DNA of 64,000 nucleotides from positions 124,001 through 188,000 of the forward strand of contig WFMF01000009.1 in assembly GCA_011033025.1 (NCBI GenBank), written 5' to 3'. The position numbers were made by a program, and so were the translations under genes. This document shows, piece by piece, positions 35,690-47,500 of the stretch. The notes beneath the pieces are model-generated. The model was given only the letters and a program-made list of their open reading frames with translations. It was not told where the DNA came from and did not search any database. The DNA is from Beroe forskalii (lineage: Eukaryota > Ctenophora > Nuda > Beroida > Beroidae). The stretch's first letter is position 1; the number at the start of each line of letters is the position of its first letter.

Positions 35690-35880
35690 GGACTCTGAGC
35701 GCAAAATGGGCGCAAAGGAGCGCAAATGAACAATACTGGGTAAAAAAGGAGCACAAAATTTTGCGTTCATTTGCGGCCAGCAATTTTTATGGGTCTGGAG
35801 CGCAAATGAGCGCAAATATTTGAGACCATTTGCGCTAAATTGCGCCCAATTGCGTTCATTTGCGGTCAATTACGGCTTGC
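35690..35880. repeat. GAGCGCAAATG / CATTTGCGCT short repeats
   Basis: A ~10-base word containing GCGCAAA or its complement TTTGCG recurs about ten times in both orientations, just upstream of the 35661 exon on the minus strand. Long open frames across it are by-products. Confidence 0.55.
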
Positions 35881-36074
35881 ACTAAAGTACCCATTTGGCC
35901 ATTTGCCGATTATAATTTCTTTGAAGTAGTATCCACGATAATTTATAATGAGGTCCGATAAGGTAATTATATGATCATGTCTTTTGGGGGTGCATTGCAA
36001 TCTTTTTATAATGATGCAAAAAATCCATGAATAAAAACTCACCAAATTGTCAGGGAAAGGGAAAATTTTCCCCC

Positions 36075-36805
36075 CCTGTTAGTGAGGACTTGTATTGGTG
36101 ATGGGACCTCTGTTAATGATAGGGTCCCTGTGATAGGGACTCTGTTAACTTGATAGGGTCCCTGTTAGTGATAGGGACCTCTGTTAATGATAGGGTCCCC
36201 TGTTAGTGATAGGATCTGTTAACTTGATAGGGTCCCCTGTTATGATAGGTCCTGTTGTTAATTGATAGTCCCCTGTTAGTGATAGGGACCTCTGTTTGCC
36301 CATAGGTCCCCTGTTAGTGATAAGGACCTCAGTTTACTTGATAGGGTCCCTGTTAGTGATAGGGACCTCTGTTAAATTGATAGGGTCCCCTGTTAGTGAT
36401 AGGGTCTATGTTAACTTGATAGAGATCCCCTGTTAGTGATAGGGACCTCTGTTAACTTGATAGGGTCCCCTGTTAGTGATAGGGTCCTATGTTAACTTGG
36501 GTCCCCTGTTAGTGATAGGGACTCTGTTAACTTGATAGGGTCCCCTGTTAGTGATAGGGACCTCAGTTAATTGAGGGTCCCTGTTAGTGATAGGGTCCTA
36601 TGTTAACTTGATAGGGTCCCCTGTTAGTGATAGGGTCCTATGTTAACTTGATAGGGTCCCCTGTTAGTGATAGGGTCCTATGTTAACTTGATAGGGTCCC
36701 CTGTTAGTGATAGGGACCTCTGTTAACTTGATAGGGTCCCTGTTAGTGATAGGGTCCTATGTTAACTTGATAGGGTCCCCTGTTAGTGATAGGGACCTCT
36801 CACGG
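36075..36805. repeat. ~40-bp minisatellite
   Basis: About 18 units of GATAGGGTCCCCTGTTAGTG followed by ATAGGGACCTCTGTTAACTT. Each unit holds inverted GGTCCC / GGGACC words. It is intergenic or intronic on the minus strand, with no coding seen. Confidence 0.85.
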
Positions 36806-36925
36806 AGATATTCAGAGTGAAGATGATGAGGGCATGACATGATTTTAATCATCAGTAAAAAGTGAAGTAAAACCTTTGCTTATACTTATAGAACCCTCTG
36901 ACGTTTTCATGCGGTTCTATAATAT

Positions 36926-37058
36926 ATAGACACTTGCCTGATCGGGTCCATATTGGTTTAGACCCTCGCCCTACGGGCTCGGGCCAAAACCGGATACATC
37001 CCTCGGGCTTACGCCCTCGGGCAGTATCCCAAAATGGACCCGATAGGCGCGTGTCTAT
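36926..37058. mobile_element. MITE-like element with two internal hairpins
   Basis: The left arm contains TAGACACTTGCCTGATCGGG and TCCATATTGG; the right arm contains AAAATGGACCCGATAGGCGC and GTGTCTATG. In between are hairpins CCTCGCCCTACGGGCTCGGG and CCTCGGGCTTACGCCCTCGG. Same architecture as 2189-2327 with different arms. Confidence 0.65.
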
Positions 37059-40000
37059 GTATTTTATAGATCGGCACAGCGCAGACCAGACATTTGTTAA
37101 ACATGGGTCGATATGATATGAAACTCACACAACTCTGGTCATCAAGTATCGTCCAAGTGATTCTTTGCCCTCTGAAATTCAAAGTATTTGGTTCACTCAT
37201 ATTATACCATCCTTTGCACCAAATTCAAAAACCACTATGCCTAATCAGAACTATAAGAATCGTCCCCGTGGAAATATTTTCATGCATAACTCAGTAAGAC
37301 ATTCGTAACCATAATACAAATACACTCAAGAACAAGACTTCATGATGTCCGTACCTGTGGCTCTTCTGTAGCACGTGTTTTACTTTCGCAGTCTCCTTAA
37401 TGACCATCCCGCAATACGAACATTGCACATCGCGGCGAAAATCTTTTACACCAAATTTAAAGGTTTTATCTAATAAAGAAACTCTGGGAGGATGTGAAAC
37501 TGGTGAAGAGGAATGAGTCACTGGTTGTTCGGATTCAGAGGAAACTGGTGGATTCAACTGGTTCACAGGTTGCTTGGATTCAGAGGAAACTGGTGGATTC
37601 AACTGGTTCACAGGTTGCTTGGATTCAGAGGAAACTGGTGGATTCAACTGGTTCACAGGTTGCTTGGATTCAGAGGAAACTTGTGGAGTTAACTGCTTCA
37701 CTGGTTGTTTGGAAGCAGAAAACACTGGTGAGGTTAACTGGTTCACTGGTTGATTGGAGGCTGGTTGCATTATAAAATTTACATAATTCTGGGTATCAAG
37801 TGCCATCCACGTGATTCTTTGCCCTCTGAAATTTGAAAGTCTATTGTGCCGCCATATTATTTGAAAGTGAATATTATTCAGAGCTTCAGTGGTAAATAAC
37901 CCTATCATTAATTACCTTCGTAATACATTGTCAAATACTGAGGCCCACGATCTCTGACTCAAATCATCATCGCATAACGCTTACGTAAAATTACCCGAAA
38001 GTCAGGAAACCTTCGTAATACAAATACACTTTGAACAAGCCTCAATTAATAATTTCCATACCTGTGGCTCTTCCGTCGCTCATGCCTTCCTTTCCCAGTC
38101 TCCTTAATGATCATCCCACAATACGAACATTGCACATCGCGGCGAAAACGTTTTACACCAGATTTATTTTTAACGGTTTTATCCATCAGAGAAACTCTAG
38201 GAGGAGAAAAAACTGGTGCGGAAGACTGCTTCACTGGTTGATTGGATTTAGAGAAAACTTGTGTAGTTAACTGGTCTACTGGTGGCTTGGATTCAGAGGA
38301 AACTGGTGAAGTCAACTGGCCCACTGGTGGCTTGGATTCAGAGGAAACTGGCAGAGTTAACTGCTTCACTGGTTGATTGGATTCAGAGGAAACTGGTGAA
38401 GTCAACTGGTCCACTGGTGGCTTGGATTCAGAGGAAACTGGTGAAGTCAACTGGTCCACAGGTGGCTTGGATTCAGAGGAACCTGGTGAAGTCAAATGGT
38501 CTACTGGTGGCTTGGATTCAGAGGAAACTGGTGAAGTCAACTGGTCCACAGGTGGCTTGGATTCAGAGGAAACTGGTGAAGTCAACTGGTCCACTGGTGG
38601 CTTGGATTCAGAGGAAACTGGTGAAGTCAACTGGTCCACTGGTGGCTTGGATTCAGAGGAAACTGGTAGAGTTAACTGTTTCACTGGTTGTTTGGATTCA
38701 GTAGAAACTGGTGGAGTCAACTGTTTCACTGGTGGCATGTATTCCATGGAAACTGGCGGAGTTATATGGTTCACTGGTTGCTTGGAAGCAGACTTAACTG
38801 GTGAAGTTAACTGGATCACTTGTTGATGGGGAGAAGTGGTAACTGGTGAAGTTAACTGGGTCGCTGGTTGCTTTGAAGAAGTGGAAACTGGTGAAGTTAA
38901 ATTATTCAATTTCAACTGGGACACTGGTCGATTTAAAGTTAACTGGGTCACTGCATGTTTGGAAGCAGAAGAAACTGGTACAGAGGACTGGATCACTGGT
39001 GGCTGGATCACTGGTGATGACTTCAACTGGGCCACTGGTTGCTTTGAAGCAGTGTAAACTGGCATGTATTCATAGTAGGAAAACTGATTCGATGTGTCAG
39101 AGCGTTTCTGAAAATTAGCGCGCCATGGGTATAAGCGCAGCGGAAATACTGTCCACGTGATGCTTTTCCCCCTGAAATACAAAATTCTTGGAATACTCCA
39201 TGGTTGCATACCTCTAAAGAATAATCAAGCAACAATGGGATTTAATATCACTTTTTACTCCGGGATTTAATATCACTCTTAATTAAATACAGAATATTTA
39301 TAAAATATTTATACGAATTTTGATTTTTTCTATAAATTTTGCATGTAAAATTTATGAATAAAATTATGTGTCCACAAAATAACCCGTTCTTTCATTGAAT
39401 AATTAGTTTCAAAATTTTCATCAAATTTGAAAATCACATAAATATTCTGTACTACTGCATAATTTCACTAGAATTTCCTTACCTGTGATCATTCCTTCGT
39501 TCATGTTTCCTCTTCCCTGTCTCTATAATAACAGAACCACAAAATGAACATTGCACTTTGCCGCGAATACGTTTTACAATACGTTTAGCGGGTCTAGCCA
39601 ATGAAGAAACGCTGGATGAAGAAAAAACCGGTGCAGAAGATTGGTTCATTGGTTGATTGGATTCAGTGGAAACTGGAGAAGTTAACTGGTTCATTGGTTG
39701 ATTGGATTCAGTGGAAACTGGAGAAGTTAATTGGTTCATTGGTTGATTGGATTCAGTGGAAACTGGAGAGGTTAACTGGTTCACCGGTTGATTGAATTCA
39801 GATGAAACTGGTGCAGTTAGCTGGTTGACTGGTTGTTTGGATTCAGATGAAACTGGTGCAGTAAGCTGGTTGACTGGTCGTTTGGATTCAGATGAAACTG
39901 GTGCAGTTAAATGGTTTACTGGTTGTTTGGAGGTGGAGACAACTGACATGTTTTCATAGCCAGATCTCTGAAACTGGACTTTGTCTCGGGAGGGTAATCT

Positions 40001-40856
40001 AGGATCGCGTGAGTGGTTTGGAAGTACAGTCCATCTAATTCTTTGCCCCCTGAAATACAAATTTTTGACCATGTACATGATTTCTCACTTTTTAACTAAA
40101 ACTAATCTAGCAATACCACAAAAATCTGGAATAACGATGACGCAGTAGAAGCTAAACGAATAATCTCAAGTATCTCAAATATGTCTTTAGTCCAGGATTT
40201 AATATAAATCAAATTCAGTGTGACAATCGAATAATTTCCCCAATATTTCCAAACCTGTGATCATATCTACGTTCATGTTTCCCTTTCGCAGTCTGTTTAA
40301 TTATAGAACCACAATATGAGCATTGCACGTCCGGCCGAAGGCGTTTTACACCAAGTTGATAATAAACGGTTTTACGTGCTGGTTGTTTAGCAGCAGATGA
40401 ATCTTGTAAGGTCAACTGGTTTACTGGTTGTTTAGATTCCGTGGAAACTGGTGAAGTTAACTGGTTCACTGGTTGTTTAGATTCAGTCGAAACTGGTGAA
40501 GTTAAGTGGTTCACTGGTTGTTTAGATTCCTTCGAAACTGGTGAAGTTAATTGGTTCACTGGTTGTTTAGATTCCGTGGAAACTGGTGAAGTTAACTGGT
40601 TCACTGGTTGTTTAGATTCTGTCGAAACTGGTGAAGTTAATTGGTTCACTGGTTGTTTAGATTCTGTCGAAACTGGTGAAGTTAACTGGTTCACTGGTTG
40701 TTTAGATTCCGTGGAAACTGGTGAAGTTAACTGGTTCACTGGTTGTTTAGATTCCGTGGAAACTGGTGAAGTTAACTGGTTCACTGGTTGATTGGAGGTG
40801 ACGTGATCAGAAAATCTATTCGGTGAACTGTCTACCCTCATTGTTATAATGTACAT
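37009..40856 (-). CDS. repeated C2H2-like finger and PV-rich repeat protein
   Basis: Not recognised as a named family. Exons 40856-40255, 40049-39483, 39171-38062, 37825-37355 and 37171 to about 37009 encode about 970 residues. Each of the first four ends with a finger such as VQCSYCGSIIKQTAKGKHER then RYDHR (C-x2-C-x11-H-x5-H), and the next begins with GQRITWT or a variant, so one conserved domain is split by every intron. All these introns are phase 2, which makes the middle exons freely duplicable. Between fingers lie 15-residue repeats (SPVSTESKQPVNQLT; nine in exon 1, more in exon 3). The last exon has the GQRITWT start but no finger and, if it is terminal, stops inside the MITE at 36926-37058. 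C2H2-like fingers suggest nucleic-acid binding; the repeats look disordered and phosphorylatable. The first ATG may instead be the second Met, five codons in. Confidence 0.7.
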
Positions 40857-40965
40857 GTTTTGTCAACGCAAAAAGAGTGAAGACCGAGGACGAGAAACAA
40901 CAATCGAAAAGTATAAAACACAAACAAATCAACCAAGTATCAAGCAAATCGAATTTAAACGCCGT

Positions 40966-41050
40966 CCACGAGAAGTAGGCGGGTACGATGACGTCATTAT
41001 CATGTAATGATGTAGTGAGTTGATGACGTTAAACCGCCTATTTCTCGTGT
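40966..41050. promoter_or_regulatory. hairpin with CRE site upstream of the finger gene
   Basis: Arms CACGAGAAGTAGGCGG and CCGCCTATTTCTCGTG enclose a perfect cAMP-response-type TGACGTCA (40989-40996) and a second TGATGACGTT. It lies 110 bases upstream of the minus-strand start at 40856, so a promoter role is plausible, but the hairpin may equally be a small inverted-repeat insertion. Confidence 0.4.
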
Positions 41051-41514
41051 GCGGGGTATAGTTGTACGAGAGCAGCTTCAAAACCCCACCTTTAAAACCG
41101 GAACAAGATTAGGGGACCGGGGATCTACGACGACCGCAGGTTGCCGTACATTAATAATAATATGATTTAATCAAGGTCTCCGATTTTCAAGAGGACTATA
41201 ATTCAATGACAATATATTGTACAGAGGCTAAAAATATGATTTTGTATAGAGCCTAAAAATGTGATTTGTTGTAGCTTTCTAAATAGGGTGAATCTGATTA
41301 GATGCCAACCAGTTTTATCAATTTCCCCCCCCCCTCCCCAGTATTACATAAAATATTGAGTCAATGGATCATTGGAACTATTTCCAAGGCTCTCTAGATT
41401 CGAATGAGGCCGGATCTTTGAAGGGTATCCAATGTGTTCAAGTGAACTAGTAAAAACCGTGTTTAAAACGGCTGGTCAATAAACCGTTGCGGCGTCAGGC
41501 GAGCATGAAATTAC
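41040..41514. other. 3' flank of the FIP200-like gene
   Basis: No further exon is convincing. A minus-strand open stretch at about 41412-41341 (IRPHSNLESLGNSSND then a stop) could be a terminal exon. A C-run lies at 41325-41337. Confidence 0.3.
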
Positions 41515-44500
41515 CTGCAAGTTCTTGAGGGCTTCCTCCTTCTCGGTTATAGCACTAGCTTGCGACTTTACTTGATTCTGTAAATCCTCGATCTTAGGCT
41601 TATCCAGCAGATATCCTGATATTAGATCGTGTGTTTATAGCATCAGAATGTGTAAAAGAAAACAAGAAAGCTTTTTAGAATTTAATACCAAAAAAGTTAC
41701 TGGCATACAGTACACTGATTACAGTCCGAACAGCTTTTATGTTAAGTGTTGGTTTATACAAATTGTGTTTCTAAACGCAAACCCAGATTGCCTGATATAA
41801 CATTCAAATATTCCGTTAGGTTTTCCAGCCATGAATTTTCAGTCTTCTCAACAATGCCTAGGAAATGTTATACCTCGTTGCTGAATCTTCATCTGCTCGT
41901 TCTCTGCTTTTAAGGCTGATATCCGCTTATCCTTCTCACAAGCCAGACCCTGGAATGTGGCACATTCCTGAGTTGCTTCCTCGTGCTGCTTGGTTAACTC
42001 GTCCACTCGAGGCGTGATCTCAGATAACTCCTGGAGTTTAGCTTCCAGCGCTTCCTGTGGGAAGAGGGAAGTCAAAATATAATTCTAATGGTGGGAACAG
42101 GGAGTTTGTATCTAAACCCCTCTCTGAGATTTGGAACATATTCTGGTCTGTTTTATTAACTAAGTTTCTGCCTAGTCTCTGCTCACTTTGGGGCTTTGTA
42201 CCAGCATTCCAGCAGAGTATTGACCAGATACAGTTTAATCTATCCCTCAATACCTGGGTTGAAGTAAGACTATTCTCCAGCTCCTTGTTCAGACTGCTGA
42301 GTCTGTTGTTCTGCTCCTTGCTGCTGCTCAACTCCACCTCCAGCTTCATGACACGATCCAGTTGGATCGCCAGCTCGTCTGAGAAGGAAGCCTTGTAGGT
42401 TTGAGCCAGGTTGCCGGTGAGGTTGTCTGCTGGAACGTTGCCAAGAGGAGAGGATTCACCGGGAGATGATGCTGTTGGTGCGGTAGTGTTGGCTGGGGCT
42501 GACGAACTGGACGGAAAGGATCATGAATATCAGCCTTTAAACTGCTTTTAGAATTTTTTCATTTTCATAAAGCATTAAAGATGCAGATTTCATATCAGTG
42601 TAAATATATTGTTTTACCTGGACGTGTGGTCGGCTTTTGTGTGTGGATCCTTACTCGAAGGACTTGCTTCTGAAGGCGCCTCAATCAGCCATCTGGAGAA
42701 TTTAATCAATTTAGAATTATTTTCTAAATTCCACTTTTATTTTAAGTTGAATAGCATGAAAATCAACTATATCTCGCTCATTTAATCATGGATTAAAGAT
42801 GACCTATATCGCGAATAGTTCAAATTAAAATCCACAAAATCAGCAAAAACGCGTGTTATTCTACAAATATCACACAACCCATTTTATTCGATGTCTGGGG
42901 GTGTAGGTGGTGGGCGTAGACAGGAAAAAGGCCGGTTAACTCCTTCATCTCTTCCTCAGAAACATCAAACAGTTCCTCGTCGAACGAGAGGGAATCCTTC
43001 GCAGCGAACTGAGTCGGGAACGAGTCCAGCCCTGAGGTAAGAGAACGGTTACAGAAATGATAAAACAATAAATGATAAATAATTGAAAAATAATAAGATA
43101 AAAACGACGGCATATTATTGTCGGCAGTGCATAGACTTAACCAATCCTCCAGTCGGTACCTGGTCGTCTTGATATTGACCAATCAGCAAGCGAGTTACGG
43201 TCATCTCGCTTGCTGATTGGTCAATGCCAAGACTATTTCGGGATAAAACGCCGTTGGTCTGGCAAACTGGTGTCAGGGATACCTGGTCTGACATACTGGT
43301 GTCACAGATACCTGGTCTGACATACTGGTGTCAGGAATACCTGGTCTGACGTACTGGTGTCAGGGATACGTGGTCTGACGTACTGGTGTCAGGGATACCT
43401 GGTGCGACGTACTGGTGTCAGCGATATCTGAACCTGACCTACTGGTGTCAACGATGCCTGACCTGACATAATGATGCATGGTATGTCAGGTCTGAAGTAG
43501 ATACTGGTATGAAGGATAAGTATTGGTATCCGAATCTCGAATGAAATTTAGAAATACACATATCACAGTTTTATCGCCAAAAACTGTGATAAAAACATAT
43601 ACCAAGAAATTCCAGACACTTTATTTTATACATTTCATACATATCGTACATTTCATACCTTGCATGAGATCAAGATATGGTATTATGGTCGAAAAATACA
43701 ACTGTACAAATTATTAAATTACATAATACAGAGGCTCACGCTGCCTTTGCTAATTATTATGCTTTATAATCGTCTGATGGTTGGGTGAAAGTCTTTAGAG
43801 AGTAAGTTGCTTTCGAGCATTAAGTCGACGGAAGTTTGTTCCTTCGACTACTATACAATCATAATAATGATTTACATAGCAATGGCGTACACGGTTTTAA
43901 GAAAAATTTACGACCAGGTTCAGTTATTGAGAACTCTGCAGTATCACAGAATTCCAGGGTGGAATGGTCGGGGGCTTCCGCGGTACTTCCGAGTTCTCAA
44001 AAACTGACTCTGAGTAAATTGTTGCGTACACGTACGCCATTGTTATGAATATCATTATCTTGATTGTATAGTAGTCGAAGGGAGTAGGAATAAATTTGCC
44101 TTGTTTACCCTTGCTAACTATCAGATTTCATAAACTTCGAATACTCAACATTGTAAAATGTAAACTTTCGCGTTTGGTTTCCACTTGTTTACTGTTGCTT
44201 TTGCTTAATTGTGTAGTAGTACTTCTCAAGTTTAGAAAAAAAAATAAAACAAAAATGTGCCTTTCCCATCCCAGGATCATCTACGAACCATTAAACAGTT
44301 ATAGGTTTAGGATGTTGGTTAGGGTGAGGGCTACAAATTGTGTTTCCACATTTGTTCCCACTTCTCCGGTGTCAGTGTTATTCCAGTCTGCCCTTTATCA
44401 ATCTCATCGAAACAAGTAACTTAGTATATGGTATTTATTATTCATAGCAATATCAATAATTAATAATGTTTCTTTAATGCTTTTGATTGGTGTACTTCAC

Positions 44501-47500
44501 ACTTGATATCGGAAGAAGGGTAGAAGTTTTGTTTGGGGCTATCTACTTCTATGTGGCGACCATCAGCTGAGATTGCATTATCAACCACACCTTGTCCTGT
44601 TTTTCTTTTTCGTTAAAATTAGTAAAACCACTCCATCAATCATGGCAAAATTTGGCAATGATGAACACAGCGAAAAGTTAGTCGTTCAATGTAGGTAAAA
44701 TGTCCTGGAGAAAAAGATAGCTAAAGGTCCCAGAATAATCTTTAAGACATAATGACGGAGTTACTCTAGAGTTACCAAACACATGTGTTTTGTGAACAAA
44801 AAAGGACATATGATTTTATAAAGGAGCAAAACCAGGATTTATAAATTTAACATTTCTAGCACACATTTTCTATAATTGTTTCAAATTTCTTTAATTTAGT
44901 CATTTGATTCATCCTTTAATCATTATTTATTGTCTTTAAAGTGTTAGTTCAGTAATCCTGAATCCAATTTCCGACAAATATATTTAGTTCTTCATGATTC
45001 AGAATCTCGTTAGAAATGCTATTGCTTTTATTGTTTTTAGTTCTTTTTCATTTCTATACTTCTATAATTATATTTTCATAGCTGGATATTTTCTATACTT
45101 TGGTGAAACGGATTTCGATTTTCGATCTATTTTGGAGATAACAAATAAACCTTTCTCATCCAATGACACAATAACAGGGTAAATGATTCGTTCTTATGTA
45201 AAGTTGAGCTGGAAACGGGCCATTCTTTTTTTGACCTGCCTAGTCTTCGGAGCACAAGTCCTGTTATGCCTCCTCCAAGAGAAATCGACTCCTTATTATC
45301 TTCTAAGTGCAGTGAAATTATCTGCTGAACAATATGCACCAAAAAACATTCAGATTCGGTTAGATTATACCAAGCTTGAACTTGATACTGAAGGTGAGAG
45401 CATTAAACCTGAAGATACCAACTATGGGGCTAAAAATGAGGAAGAAAGGACTGAATATAGGGCAGAAACGTATGAAAAGACTGATGAATTCCGTCTGATC
45501 AATGAATGGAAGGGATTTTGCATAGTTCCCAACAAAGAACTGAGACTTGTCCCCGGATGGTGTAACCCCAGAGCAGCCCAGAGTTTCACATTCACGCGAC
45601 AAGGATGGCTGCAACACGTTGCCAGTGGCTTGTGTGCTGGCCAGGATCTGTCACGAGAGTGGACGGTCATGTTAGGGGAATGCGGGCCCCAAAACTCATT
45701 CCTCTTCCAAGTATCCAACACCACAAGGCTACTCACAACTACGGGACAGTGTCTTACAGCCGTCCCTTGGAATTTCAATGGGAAAATAGCGTCACTTAAG
45801 AAGGGTTTTACACCGCATGAAAATAGAGTGGCACTGACAAAATGTCATGATATCTTATCTCGAATGATTTTGCAAAACGAGGAAGCATTTTTAAAGGTAA
45901 CATCTTACCAGAAATTATTTTATCAAATTGTAAGTAAGCATTTATAATCCATTTCAATTCTGTGGCATCAGTTAAAATTTTTATATCAAATTCACCGGTT
46001 TTTGACCACTATTTACCTTCTCAGGACCGCAAAGCCCTGCTTCACCCACCCCCCGAAGACCCAGCCGGATGTGGCATGCCCGCCCTCGCCTACAACCGCT
46101 CCCCTCCCGTCCTACCCCTGCCTCCCGACCAAATTACTCGTTGCACCAACCTAACCGAGTGTGTAACGATTGTCGTAAAAACGGGGGGCCGCGCCCCTTT
46201 AGTGCAGGAACTGGCCGACAGCATCAAGAAAACCCTGGGTTTTCACTTGCCGATGGTAGTAGTGGATGACGCAATTCAGTATGAGGATGGTGTGATAGCC
46301 AACCTAACCAGTGTACCACTTTTAACCTACTTAGTCGGTAAGGATGCAAATATGGGCATATCGGAAGGCCGGAATACGGGTTTGGCCATGGTTAAAACCA
46401 AGTATGCGGGATTTTTTGATGACGATGCAGTATTTGATAACAACACAGACATCAGCCGCCTGGTGGAACTACTGGATACTACAGACGCATCGTTAGCTGG
46501 CGGAAAGTCTACAACATTCGGCGGCGAAAACTTCGAGGGGATTTTCCGGTTCAACACAACAACGTGCAAGCCATCATCTGAAGGCCAGAAAGTGCCATGG
46601 TACGTGTGGCTTTCCCGCAAAGCTTGCGCTAAAAACCACGAACCCGTCGTGAACTTCCCGGACTGTTTCCGGTGTGACCTGACTCACAACTTCTTCCTGG
46701 CTAAAACCTCGGATATCCGGGATGCGGGGGGTTGGAGCGAGGAACTCCGGATAGCTGAGCACCGGGATATCTTCCTGCGACTCCGGGCGGAGGGGAGGAA
46801 GGTGGTGGTGTGTCCGGGGTTTAAGGTTACTCACAACCCCAAACGGAAGGAGTATCTGGGGAAGGATCAGGAGTACAAGGCCAAGAGGAAGGCGCAGGTT
46901 TACCGTTTTCAGGAACTGTATTTGTGGAGGTGGGGGTTTTATAAGCGGAGTCAGTGAATTGTGGAGTATTTTTCTTAAGTTTTTGGGGCAATATCTACCT
47001 CTTGTCACGCAGGAGGGATGGCAACTCCCCATAACGGAGTAAGTAAGTTGTGGAGTGTGATAATTGAAGATTCTTGGACATTTGTCCGATATGGACATTT
47101 ATCCGTTACCTGAAATCAGCTAATCAGATAGATGTCCGAGTCGGACAAATTTCCGAATATAACAATTGAATTGGTTTATTTGAAGTTTTATCATTTTATT
47201 TACATTCATGAATGATTAGTTGTTGTTGTAATAATTCACATTACTATTTGGTTATCTATTATTAAATTGAATATTTATCTAATGGTTGCTTAAATGTGAT
47301 TTTCATTAGGCCATGATATTATTTATTTCAATACAGAAATGGCTTCATAGTTTATCACTGAAGTTGAAATTGGTGTTTCATTTCTATCTTTATAGAAAAA
47401 CTATGAAATGGATTTCAAAATTCATGTTGTCTTACACAGTGACACACTGACATGAATAATGGATACTAGATAGACTTGTCAGAAAAAGTGAATTTAAAAG

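Noticed and set aside
38282-40791. Plus-strand genes of VETGEVNWFTG repeats
   Set aside because: No start context, splice sites or domain; the minus strand has conserved fingers with matching phases.
41515-42692. Separate coiled-coil gene at 41.5-42.7 kb
   Set aside because: Phases run on from the 43031 exon, whose LDSFPTQF continues the FIP200 sequence of the 52-kb exon, so it is treated as one gene.
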